64,000 nucleotides of DNA, taken from Clavaria fumosa (lineage: Eukaryota; Basidiomycota; Agaricomycetes; Agaricales; Clavariaceae). Below are positions 41,795 through 52,606 of the stretch, in pieces. The notes beneath the pieces were generated by a model, which ran no database searches, was not told where the DNA came from, and saw nothing but the letters and a program-made list of their open reading frames with translations. The stretch is from the NCBI GenBank assembly GCA_951802425.1, contig OX637798.1:1240001-1304000 (forward strand), in the 5' to 3' direction. Within the stretch, counting starts at the first letter, position 1. Each line of letters begins with the position of its first letter. A program made the position numbers and the translations under genes.

Positions 41795-44700
41795 CTAGAA
41801 GGCGTTCGTGAAATCCCGCTGCATCTCCTGTCCCATCATTCCCTGTGTATGCTCTGGGCCAGCTGGCTCCGGAAGCGAGCTGCGGAAGCGCCGTATTGCC
41901 TGAAGTCTTGATTGCCAGTTCGTTTGTAATTCAACTCGCTGTGTGTCTCCATGAGTACGAGCGAACACGGACGCGAACCAGTCTGCCAGAAGGCTAAGTT
42001 GCCGGACGAGCAAGGGAAGTTTCGTTGCCGATACTAGCTTGAAGTCGCCTATGGGAGTGAATTCTGGCATTCTGGGGGCACGCTGGACAGTGACCTTGAA
42101 ATACTCGTTTTCGTGAAGCTGATTGGAGAACGCAGCGATGGCACCAAGGGAATGGGGCTCAATGACAATGTTGACGAATTGGAATTGGGTGGTTAAGGTA
42201 TCGAAACGATATGGGAGCCCAGAATCGTTCCAGACAATGCGCACGTAGTCATTGCCGATGTGTCTTTTCTTGTTGTTTGATTTCGGATCATGAGGGTCCC
42301 ATGGCATCATCGTCGCAGTATGATACAAGACTTGGCCAATATCGTCCCACCAGGCGTACGCGTACTCCCCGTCTTCATGAGGGTTTAAGCCTCCCGCATA
42401 GACATCAATTTGGCCCTTTAAGGTTATTAACCTGCCTATGCCCTCAAGAAAGCGAGTGTATGACGGAGACCCGTGTGCGTTACGTAGTATCTCGGCCTCT
42501 TCTGTCTGGCCAGGAGCCACATAGAGTATCCCCACCTTGTGAGTATCAATTACGGGCATTCGATCCAGATTTCGAAGGAACAAAGACAACGAGCTCTGAT
42601 TGGTCACGAGGCTGCTCGAAGGCGGTCGGTGATGGTGAGGGTAGGCCGACAATTGCAACGCAAAGAATGAAGGGTCAACTGAAACAAATTTCCGTCGTTG
42701 CGATGGTGCACTGCCACTCCACACATATCCCGTCATAGAATCAGGACGAGGGGGCGATTGAGCAGTCATCTCTTGATCCGGAAGAAAAGTGTGAACGATG
42801 TCCTACAGGTAGTAGTGTTGAGATAAAGACATGTAGAGTACACATTTTACTCACCTCGTGGGTTAAGAGAGATTCGGTCGCTTCCAAGTCTGCTTCACAA
42901 GAGGGTGCTAGGACGCTAGGTGCACGGTAGCCCATCATGAGACTGGCTGGCACTGCTAGAAGATCCGGATCGACATCTCCAACCCTTACCAAAGGTACGT
43001 TCTCGACCCTGCAGAGGAATTTCGTAAGACCCGAAGGCCGCCGCGAGACGACTTCTACCCATCCAAGCCTCGCAAGAGTGCGGATAGTGACGACGGAATT
43101 TCCCCAGACCCATGTTTTCTCGCTGGTTGCAGCTTCAGCAGAATTGTCTCGACGAGTGGTGCTCATCACGATGTCCCCAAGCAGGGAATTTGAAGGTCGG
43201 GGATCAGCGCTGGCATACGTGTATCGTGCAAGCCAGTCAAAACAGACTTCGCTGGGCTCATCAATTTCATCTCGCCCTTCGTTCGCAAGCAACAATTGTC
43301 GAGTAATGTAATTGACGTAATGAGCCCTGTCTTCTAACTTGACGGCCAAGAACCAGGCATAGACAACGCGGTATGAGATGAGACGAACGTGCTGAGACAA
43401 AGCCCACGAGCTCGTTGGGGAGGTGCCTGGTCGACTATGATATTGGAGGTATTTTAAAGCAACTCCAAAAACCATTTTATAGTCGTTTTCCGTGAAATTA
43501 GAATAGAGAGGTGGTAGAGATGCAACGACAGTGAGGAAGGCAAGAATGTGGACAGCCATGTCAGGATTAGACATGATTTGAGAAAGCTTTTCCATGACCC
43601 TGGACAAGAACCTGGCCACCGACATGGGCATTTCGAAGGCGGCCAATGACAAAGCGTGGATGCAGCACTTGATAGTGGCCGGCGAACCGTCCAAACCTGC
43701 CTGGAACGTCTCTACAAGTAGATGGCGATGTTGGCTGTCGAAACAAGGTCTATACCCAATAAGAACCACCAAAGTGTGATACGCAAGACTTTGCACGTCG
43801 CGTGGTTTGAGACCTTGTGGCCACAGTTCCATGTCAGTGGCAAGCTGCTCGCCAATGACTGAATTAGCAAGCGTAGACAACAACTTGACTATTACTTCGC
43901 GGCTCTTGGGTCCACAGAACAAATGCTTGTTGGCGAGCTGGACAGGAAGGTGGCACAAAAGATACGATAAAACTTCCCAGTCTCTTTCGTGGCGAAGGAT
44001 ACTTAGTATCGCATTCTGGTAGAAAGACAAGGGCAAGAGAGGCCGTTTTGCAGGGTTGAAAGAAAGGAGAGCTTCGCTCAGCGTATCCGCGTCGCGCGTA
44101 GGGAATGGGAGTTGCTCGGGGATTTGCCAAGCTAATTCTCGTGGTCGAAGCAATGGAGGAGTCTCAGGCGTCACTGCTACCCTTGAGCGGCTCCGACTGG
44201 ATGCAGCAGTAGAGAATCGCGGAGGTCCTCGAGGAGGTCGTACCGCATCTCCGTCATATGGAAGCCGAGGTCTCGCTCTTCTGAGCTCTGATTGTAGCAC
44301 GTTGCTATCGTCCGACCGCTCCCGCTCTCCATTCTTGGGAACCACCCTGTCGATTGAAGAAGCAAGGTTGAGAGTATGTCCGTCAGGATCATACGCAGCA
44401 TCAGCGAAGTAGACTCGGTGATCCCTGTCAGCTCTAAGACGCATCAGAAATTGGAGCGCCGTTATCCTAGCCCTTGAGGATTTGCCTCCTGTGAGTACAC
44501 CGACGATAACACGGAAGATGCGAATGGCAAGTTTGAGGTTCGGCTCGGATAGAGCATAAGGTGTAAATGCGAGCTGATTGAATGCGGCTACGAGCGCAAC
44601 GACTGCGCCCGCACTCCTAGGTAATGCACTGGTTCCAGAAGAGGGGGGAGACTCTACAAAGTCAAGAGGGCGATCATCAGGGACTCGAGGTGTGAATGGC

Positions 44701-47200
44701 GCGGAACGAGACGGAAGGCCGGTGGCCAAAGATGTTAGAATTGACATCACAGATGGCAACGCGGAACTCCCTTCCTTAGTGGTATATTGGTGGTCACTTT
44801 GGGCCATGGGAGATGAGGATGATGTACTGGTATTTGCAGCGGCAGCCTGCGACGACGAGGGGGAGTTTTCTGTTGTGGCGACGGAAACGAAATCGTCTTC
44901 TTCAGAGTCCATTCCCACCGCATTGCCTGACAAAAGGTCCATGATTTGCTCAACTGTGGCACTGCCCTGCGTGGACAAATCCGCTGATGATGCGCCTGCC
45001 TGGGCCTCTTGAACTTCGGTGAATCGTAATACTATTTCATCGCCAAGAATGTGCCACATTGTTTCACTTGGCTGATCGCGGCCAGTGAATTGTCTTTCGC
45101 AAAATGCATAGACTAGATCAGCCAATGGTGTGCGGTACGCAGGCATGTCTTTGACTGAATCATAGACACTCTGGAGAACTTGCATGAAGGCACGTCTCGT
45201 CAAGGGCCTGGAATGGCTGAGCAAAGTTGGGTTACGAAAGACTGTTTCCCAGTTTTGCAGCCACTCCGGTGATGTAGGGCATAGGTCGTATTGTTGATTC
45301 ATGATAGCAGGAAGTGTGGCGCTATCGACATCTGTAAGGTAGACGGAAATGGAGAGGAGAGCGGCGGAGAGCGGCGGATTCATGTATGGCTTGTGCTCAC
45401 GAGCCAGCAGCGAGCAGAGCACACGAAGGAAGGGTGTGGGTGCTTGCATCGGTTGTGAGAGAGGCAGTATGAGCGGCGACCCATCCAAAGGTCTTAGTTC
45501 GTAGGATAAGTAGGCAATCTCGGGCGGGATTTCAAAAGGGCAGCGTACCTTATTTGGTGGATTGAATGAGCGAGGTGGTGCAAAGTCTCTCCAACAGCCT
45601 CGGCCTCTTCCAAATCCATCGGACCACTGTCATCCCTAGAGTCAAGCTCATCCAGCACATCAGTGAGCGTACCAGCAGCCTCCTCTAGAATAGCTTCACG
45701 CTCCTGACTATAGAAGTCGGCATCACAGTCTGCATTGAACGCAACCCATGATTCCACAGATTTTGTGAGAGTGTAGCCTAAACTCCCGGAATCCCAAGCG
45801 GATACGTCGTCTTTCGGCCATGCACGCTCCATCAGGTCTTTCTCTAAATGCAGGAGACTCGGGGCTCCTGATGGGGCGTAGTTTATGGAACTCGTTCGGG
45901 AGATGTAGGCCCTCGCCAGACGCGCGCAGAGACCACGACGAATGTAGTTGCGGAAGGTTCTCTGTGCGCCAATGGCGGTCTGGATGGCTTCGTCCACATT
46001 TTCGCCACGGAATGCAGGAGGGGAAAGATATCGCCTAAGTATGGTCATGCAAAGCGTGGCGTAGGGGCCACTGAGTAGAGCATCTAGCGTCTCCGTAATT
46101 TGTGCCTCAATTGCGGATGGAGTTGAACTTGGAGAGGTGATAGAGAGTCGGGGAAGTGGAGTCGCATGGCAAGACAGTGCACGAAAGAGAAGAGGTAGAA
46201 TCATGTCGAGAACGTTGGGTGACAGAGTCTTGAGTTTTGAGCTGAGATGGTTGAGATATATGCCAACTGTAAGATTTACAGAATGTTTGGAAACAACGGA
46301 GGGTTGGAGAAATTGTCGATGAAGCGAGGATATCGATACAGAAGATGGGTGCCGCCTGTGAGACAAAGTCGGCCTCGAAGGGCTTGATCCGAATATGGAT
46401 GAGTCTGGTGAACTTGGAGGAGGCATTGAGGCACCGCGTCGAAGAGAAGGCGATGGTAACTGAGCGGCGATAGCCTGGTCTACCAAGCTCCCGTAAAATC
46501 TTACAATGCCAACAAGTTCCGCGTCACTAAGCCTAGCGACGATGGCAGGCTGATCTAAGACGTCAGTCAAGAACTGTGCAAGAACCTCAAGCGTGCGTTC
46601 CCGCTCTGCACGCTCGCTTGAATCCAGTCCCCTGTTCGCGATCAACCCGTCGAACGCAGCCTGGATCCAAGCTTGAAGGACACCAACGAAGTCAGCTTCC
46701 AAGCCGGATATCTCGGTCCCGTACTTCGTCAACGCACGCAACGCTCTGAAGCGTGGCTCCCACAGCTCTTGCGACCATTCTTTGGGCGGCTCAGAAAAGA
46801 GAGAAAAGTAGGCAAGACGATCGGCAGTCTCGCAGGCGGCTGTCTCGTGATTTTCATAGTACGCATAGATGATCTCATAACCCGCAGCTTGCAAAGCTAC
46901 TGGCGCGTGGACATGACAAAGAGAAGCCAAAATAGGACATAAGGTCAAAGGGTGGGGCACGGGTGAACATACTGACAGAGCGCCAGCAAGACCGCGCGCA
47001 TGAGCTAGACTTGGTTGATTCGGGGGTGTTAGGACCTCGATAAGAGCACCTAATGGCAGCGGCGGCTGAGAGGAAGTCATGGGGTTAGGCGAAGGCAGCG
47101 AAGGTCGATCCCGCAACCATGAAGAGAATGAAGAGAAGTTGGTGGTGTTGGCTCTGGGACGAGACTTGCTGGGGTCTCCCCCGTGTTGTTGGGGAGTCAT
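41795..47200 (-). CDS. TSC2: tuberin (TSC2), Rheb GTPase-activating protein
   Basis: Three exons (47200-45549, 45492-42855, 42802-41795) give 1765 residues, similar to human tuberin (about 1807). The N-terminal third is the helical tuberin region (about 60-550); the middle is alpha-helical with serine-rich disordered insertions. The C-terminal Rap-GAP domain (about 1510-1690) contains HIGNDYVRIVWNDSG, whose asparagine (about 1614) matches the catalytic Asn thumb of TSC2. With TSC1, tuberin stimulates GTP hydrolysis by Rheb and restrains TOR complex 1. TSC1 is not in this window. The start is ATG 47200 (MTPQQHGGDPSKSRP); the reading frame upstream of it has no ATG. Confidence 0.93.
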
Positions 47201-47707
47201 AGGATACAAGGGACTTGGGGTCCTTCCTTCAATTTTGACGAAACTGCCAACGACTCATGCCACATACCTGTACCAAGGGTTCAGAGGGCTCAATCTGCAC
47301 AACTGTGCGAGGTTGGGGACTCAATGGGGGGAAGAAACCGTCTTGGCCTGCGACGGTGTGCGATATCGAAATTCAGCTTTGACTTCAAAGGGGCTTATTA
47401 TGTAACGAATCATGTTTCCACTGCTAAATTGCATACGAGGAGCACCTTCTTGTGACGGGCAGAGCCCTTGCTTGCGCACAACGGAATGTTTACAAAAGAA
47501 TCGAGTTTGTGAACTAGGTGTCAAGTACTGCACTATGTTCATAAAAAAGGTCTGCAATAAAAATCATTGCAGGGAACGACACTGCACGGGATGCCAAAAT
47601 GGTGATGGGTGCAATTATAGACGCGCAAGGAGTTAGCAAGCACGGGAATCATACAGACCACGGCGACTACGGCGACTAGACAGCCAGTACAGAAAATAGG
47701 TAACCCC
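47201..47707. other. intergenic region TSC2 / RFT1
   Basis: This gap of 507 bases holds the 5' side of TSC2 and the 3' side of RFT1, both on the minus strand. Short ORFs occur but have no supporting feature. I see no repeat or RNA gene. Confidence 0.6.
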
Positions 47708-49618
47708 TCAATCGCTCTTGGAACGTTTCAGCATTACCAAATATCGTCCGGTGAACTTCCACCACGTTGCTACACATGCCAACGCCAGGACGATACCTAG
47801 TGAGAGATGTATGAGGACCGGCTGGCTCATTGCGGCGACGGCGCCTTTCTGCTTCATGAGTCGGACAGCATGAAGCCGGTTGTTACTGTACCAAACGAGC
47901 ACGGTAGATAGCACCACAGACAAGAGGAACTCCCGTCTGGGCCATACCGCAGCCCATGTAAAATGATCATCGCCTCGGTGCGAAGAGAAGTAACGCGCGA
48001 CAAAGCTGAGAGAATACACGATCCGAGCAGACAGGTTGACAATGTTTGCGTAGACGAGACCCGCATCGCCGGCGTCGAGGCGATAGAAGATGAGAGCAGC
48101 GCAAATGTAAATCACCGAGAAGAGAGCCATCCATCTGTACGCAACCATAGTAAGCATCGTCTACTGTAGGAAACGAGAGAACTGTTTCGAACCTGCTTTG
48201 TTGGGCAAGGTCTTTCGGGGTAGACACACTCGCCACGAATCCCTCCAATCCACCGTTTATAGACAAGACCGGGATATACCACACCCACGCTGAGAGGACA
48301 TCAGGGGCACTGGTGGACAAGTATCGGGGGGGAAGCAGTATTGGGAGGATGATTGGCAGGTAAGAGAATCCAAAAATGAGGATGATAACTGCGAAGGATA
48401 GTTGAAGTGAAAGTAGGGATAGCAAAGCAGATGACGCTTGCTTCAGCGACTCGACATTCATAATCCCTAGAGAATCAGTGTTTGAGGATGACAAGATTTT
48501 GGAGAAATAGACGCGACACATTTCCTCGACAGGCTGAAATACAATCCGCGCAACAAGAGAACCTAACGGTGAAAAGTAGAAAAAGGTAGGCGGTAGGCTT
48601 CCAGACCGTCATTGGAAAGTTGGCTGTGCACGAACCGTAATTCACGGCGAGAGCATATCCTCCTTGGTCTTTCAAGGGACTGACCCAGGCTAGGATAAAT
48701 CGGTCTCCCTCTGTCAACAGATGCTTAACGACGGACTGCATTGTCATTGCGAGGGATAAGTTGAGCATTTCATGTTTAAAATAAGCCGAGAAACGACCTC
48801 TGTGTGCGAATCAGCATACGTTCTCTCGCTGAGCAACCAACATACCTTGCATCTGGAGAATCAATCGGTCGCAGGAAGAACGTCATTCGACCATAATGGC
48901 GCATGTAAGCACCCAGGAGAGATATTCCATACGCTAACTGGCCCAAAGCGAATGCCATCAACGCTAGTTCTCCATTCCAACGTGGTGACCCGGAGTCGTA
49001 GAGCAGGACAAAAAACGTCACAGACGTCCTACTTAGTATCGCAACGCCTTCCGCCTTTACCCGGACGTTCGTTGCGAGCTCGCTCATAGCTCTATGAAAT
49101 ATTAGCACAAACGCTATGAATCTGCTCGCTCCGTAATGGGCTCACCGGGCGTGCATGGGCTCACTCGCTAGCTCTGCAGTTGCAGCCAGCGCGTAGACTG
49201 CGATCGCCAACATGAAGTGGGGTTGGCTCTTAGTATGCTCCTCAACAAATTGGCCATAAACGGCTGCTGATATGAGGGCCGTAGGAACTCCAAGGATCAA
49301 AGGTAGGAGTGTTAGGTTTGCGGTGGCTACGGATGGCCGGTCGCCCGTAAGAGAGGTGCGAAGGACAGCATTTCTCACCCCTTCGCGGCTAAGGAACAGT
49401 ATGGTGCTGAGCAGCAGGTCGAATTGAACAGCCGCCGTTCCGAAGATTTCCGGGGAGACCATTCGTATCAAAGCCTGATTCAGTATAAAAGTGAATACGC
49501 GTGAGAGCAACTGTAAGGCCATGAGAGAGGACGTGGACGAGAGTGAAGCTCTGAGCAAATGGTCATGATCTGCATTGCTGGAGTCTGTGTGTTGTTCTCT
49601 AGCAACACCACTGTCCAT
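47708..49618 (-). CDS. RFT1: Rft1, ER membrane protein for lipid-linked oligosaccharide assembly
   Basis: Five exons (49618-49146, 49091-48846, 48799-48636, 48562-48193, 48134-47708) give 559 residues, between yeast (574) and human (541) Rft1. Family blocks are clear: SLMALQLLSRVFTFILNQAL with SREGVRNAVLR near the N-terminus; LLTEGDRFILAWVSPLKDQG with GYALAVNYGSLVARIVFQPV in the middle; NGGLEGFVASVSTPKDL and VYANIVNLSARIVYSLSF later. Many hydrophobic segments fit a MOP-superfamily membrane protein. Rft1 is needed for N-glycosylation at the Man5GlcNAc2-PP-dolichol step in the ER; whether it is itself the flippase is disputed. All splice phases close. Confidence 0.93.
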
Positions 49619-50046
49619 TGCGACGTGCCGTAGTGGCTGTGCTTGCCTCCGCGGCGGGCAAGTGTAGATGTCACTGTTTCACCCCCTGAATTCAAAACTG
49701 ACTTCCCTGAGCGCAGTGAAGATGGGGGATCTGGACAACTACACTGATGTCGTTGACCACCGTCGCTAACCGTCGTTTGACAGCTACATCTATATCATCA
49801 CACATCTTACTGCGTGTTACACAGCGAAGCACCCATTCGGGATCCCACAGGTCCCAACCAATATGAACAGCAATTGATAAGCATAGGGCATGTTCATAAA
49901 GGAACAAATACAGTATAGAGGCCGTATACCGTAGTCGACATAGTGTTGTACAAGGGAGACAGGAGGAATACCTTACACATAAAACAGCATCAGAAGTTTA
50001 AGAACTTGACAAAACGAAACGACGTATATGAATAAGTTGAGAAAGA
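49619..50046. other. intergenic region RFT1 / SAP-domain gene
   Basis: These 428 bases form the 5' side of RFT1 and the 3' side of the next minus-strand gene. No convincing gene, repeat or RNA is visible. Confidence 0.55.
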
Positions 50047-51285
50047 TTAACGGCCTAGATTTGATTGCGCCGCCTCATCGTCGGAATCATCGCGCGAATA
50101 TTCCACGACCCGCCCTCTATGAGCAGGCGCCTTGGCAATCGCTTCAGCAAACGCGAAAGCAAGACCCACAGCCGCGCTCAAAATTCTGGTCCTCGAACCG
50201 AGCACATCGGCTCCCTCGACTCCCAACGTCGAATAAGGGTAAGCCATATGCACAGCCAGACGTATTATGCTTGCCGTGAGCGTGTCATATGGCGGCCGGG
50301 GAAGTGCAGTCGCCCCTTGGAAGGAAATGACTGCGCCAAAGGTAGATGGGATGATTAGGGTAGGTAAAGCCCAATGCCACAAGGTGGTCCAAAATGCAGA
50401 GGTTCGAAAAATGACTAGCGGTGGGTAAGGCACCGAGATGCTCTGGAAGGGACCCGCTGATGACGAGAGCGGCAGCTGAACACAATTCCACTTCAGAAGA
50501 AATTTCATAAATGGACAGTGACATTTACCTCAGTCACTCTCCAGGGTATTATAACCCAAAGTATGTAAGTTAGCTCTAAGAGAGCGCTTAGAAGCCAAAT
50601 ATTCCCCGCGTTGGAAAGGAGCTATATACCCAGTAAGCCAGCCTGATCTTACAAAGAAGCAAGACGCACAGAACGAAGCTTAACAAGCGAAACATTGGCA
50701 GAACGCAAGGCAGTTTGTTCTTGGCGCTTCACCATATCGACGATCACTTCGACCTCCCGCCGCGATATATCAAGCACACTTTTGAAGGGAGACGGAGGTG
50801 CGGGCGGATGATCTCGTGTTGCAGCATGTCTGATAACCGTGGGGTTAGTTTTGAGAGCTGGTTCCGGTGCGTCAGGCGAGTCGTCCTGCAGCGCGGACGC
50901 GTCTCCCATTGTATTCTCAAGCGAATCAGGCTCAGGAATGGTTAAGCGGCGTGATGATCGTATGTCGTCTTTCTTCTTTCTTGTCTCCTCGACAGTCGAT
51001 GTGGCATCAGAACGCGCAAAGCGACTATTGCTTTGGATGAGGGGATAGCGAAGACAAAAAATATGAGGCATACCTAGACGGGGGCGCAGGTTTCTTTCTC
51101 TTGCCGAAGAGGCCTGCATAAACAGGATCTTCTTCGAGAATTGGATTCATGTCTAGGTGCTTCTTGATTCGAGTCTGCAAGTCCTCTCTGGTGCCCTCAT
51201 CGTTGATGCGCAGAGAGGAGGCGATTTCTTGAAGTTCAGCTTTCTTCTTTGGTTGCAAGGCGCCAGTGTAGATTGTAGGAGCCAT
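50047..51285 (-). CDS. SAP-domain protein with membrane segments
   Basis: Four exons (51285-51074, 51024-50653, 50586-50529, 50490-50047) give 361 residues. Residues about 12-45 (KKAELQEIASSLRINDEG, TREDLQTRIKKHL) match the SAP/HeH fold, a DNA-binding helix-extension-helix. A charged linker with RKKKDD follows. The second half is hydrophobic: ALLELTYILWVIIPW, FWTTLWHWALPTLIIPSTFG and ILSAAVGLAFAFAEAIA look like three membrane segments. The protein ends in an acidic tail (DDSDDEAAQSN). A SAP/HeH domain plus membrane segments recalls inner nuclear membrane proteins such as Heh1/Src1, but the architecture differs and this is inference. Intron 3 is only 38 bases. Confidence 0.78.
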
Positions 51286-51625
51286 CTCAACGAGTGCGAG
51301 GCGTTTATCTCGGTCGCGTTGACCCGGCTAACGTTTAAGTGTTGCGATTGGAGTGAACGAGACAGATAAAACCAACACAACATCACAACATCACGTGAAA
51401 AATCCACGCAACATCACATGATCCGTGCACTTGAATCACGTGAATATGTCATGTGACACGAACTCTACTGTCTACAGTTGCAGCGTTGCCATTGCAGCCG
51501 TGATGGAATCGTCATGATTGAAAAGGACATAGCGCGTTGCTGTTCATCAGCGCCGTTCTTCCTTTCTTTCTACGACAATTTATTCTTCCTCTGGCAGGTC
51601 TCATTTCTCTTGCAGCTGGTCTAAG
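51286..51625. promoter_or_regulatory. divergent promoter with four E-box palindromes
   Basis: This 340-base gap drives the SAP-domain gene (left, minus) and the small secreted-protein gene (right, plus). Between 51391 and 51456 it holds TCACGTGA twice (51391, 51436), TCACATGA (51414) and TCATGTGA (51449). All have a CANNTG core with T/A flanks, the usual target of basic helix-loop-helix factors such as Cbf1 or Pho4-type proteins. Direct repeats of AACATCACA lie at its left end. Confidence 0.6.
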
Positions 51626-52355
51626 ATGCTCTTCGCCTATGCTCTCGCTTGTCTTGCGCTCGCTGGTCGAGGTATGTTGAGCCCCAAGAATCAGGCTTCT
51701 AGGAATCTTAAAGCACAATTTCTGTCTAGCTATGGCGCTCACCATTGACCTTGGTGGTAGTTTAGGCAATGTTACTGCCAGCCAACTGTTTGTCGTTCCA
51801 GAGGGTCCCTTAAAGACTACTGTGCGTCCCCATTCTCAGCCAGGCCTTCTGCTTCCATACTGATTGTTCTCAGTGTGCCCCATCCTGTACTCTGGCCACG
51901 AATGCGATTCAGGTATTACTCACGATGTGTTTATCTACCTGGTTCTAAGCTAAATACCCGCAGACATGTGGCGACACCAACGATGCCTGCCTGTGTAGCA
52001 ACATTACAGCCGCCGCTATCACCACGTGCGAAGAGTGCATGTTCACCGAGCTTATTGCCCTCAATCAGCCAATTCCTGATCCGAGGGTAGGTTCCACACC
52101 AGCTCTAGGCGGTGAGCAAAGCGCCTCGTATCTTTGTCTCCCTTAGCAGCTCATCGAACAATGCTTTGTTCAGCATACGCTGCTGCTTGTCTGTCGGCCA
52201 ACATAACGGTCCCCAAGTCGATTATCGCTCTGGCTCTTCCTGACAACTGGGATGGTCCCCAGTCCCTCCATCTGAGTACCGGTCTCACTGTAGTCGCCGT
52301 TCTCTTTGGAGGATTCTTTGGCATAAGCGCGCTGCTGATCATGGCGAACATATGA
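51626..52355 (+). CDS. small cysteine-rich secreted or surface-anchored protein (176 residues)
   Basis: Five exons (51626-51671, 51730-51821, 51874-51912, 51964-52111, 52150-52355) give 176 residues. The N-terminus MLFAYALACLALAGRAMALT is a signal peptide. The mature part has a dense cysteine pattern, CAPSC, TCGDTNDACLC and TCEEC, then two more cysteines (MLCSAYAAAC), nine in all. The last 25 residues (GLTVVAVLFGGFFGISALLI) are hydrophobic, so the protein is either GPI-anchored or single-pass. The pattern recalls CFEM-like fungal surface proteins but does not match the CFEM spacing exactly. The last intron is 38 bases; its acceptor could be 52146 or 52149. Function unknown. Confidence 0.75.
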
Positions 52356-52606
52356 GTGGGCTTGGCAGCCGGTTGGTGGTCTACGAGTCAACGTGTATTT
52401 AGCTGCAAGGGAGAGAAGAAATGCCATTTATGTTTTGTGCCATTCACGTGACTTCGTGACCATTGGCCTCGTTCATCGCGACTTTTTTTTTTCTACCCTC
52501 GTCTCGAAGCACACTGGCTTGCCAACCTCAAAAAGTGGTGCAACCACTCCTCAGACGCGCAACTGTGCAGTTGCCAGCCGAGCCTGTTTCAATCAGACTC
52601 GGTTCT

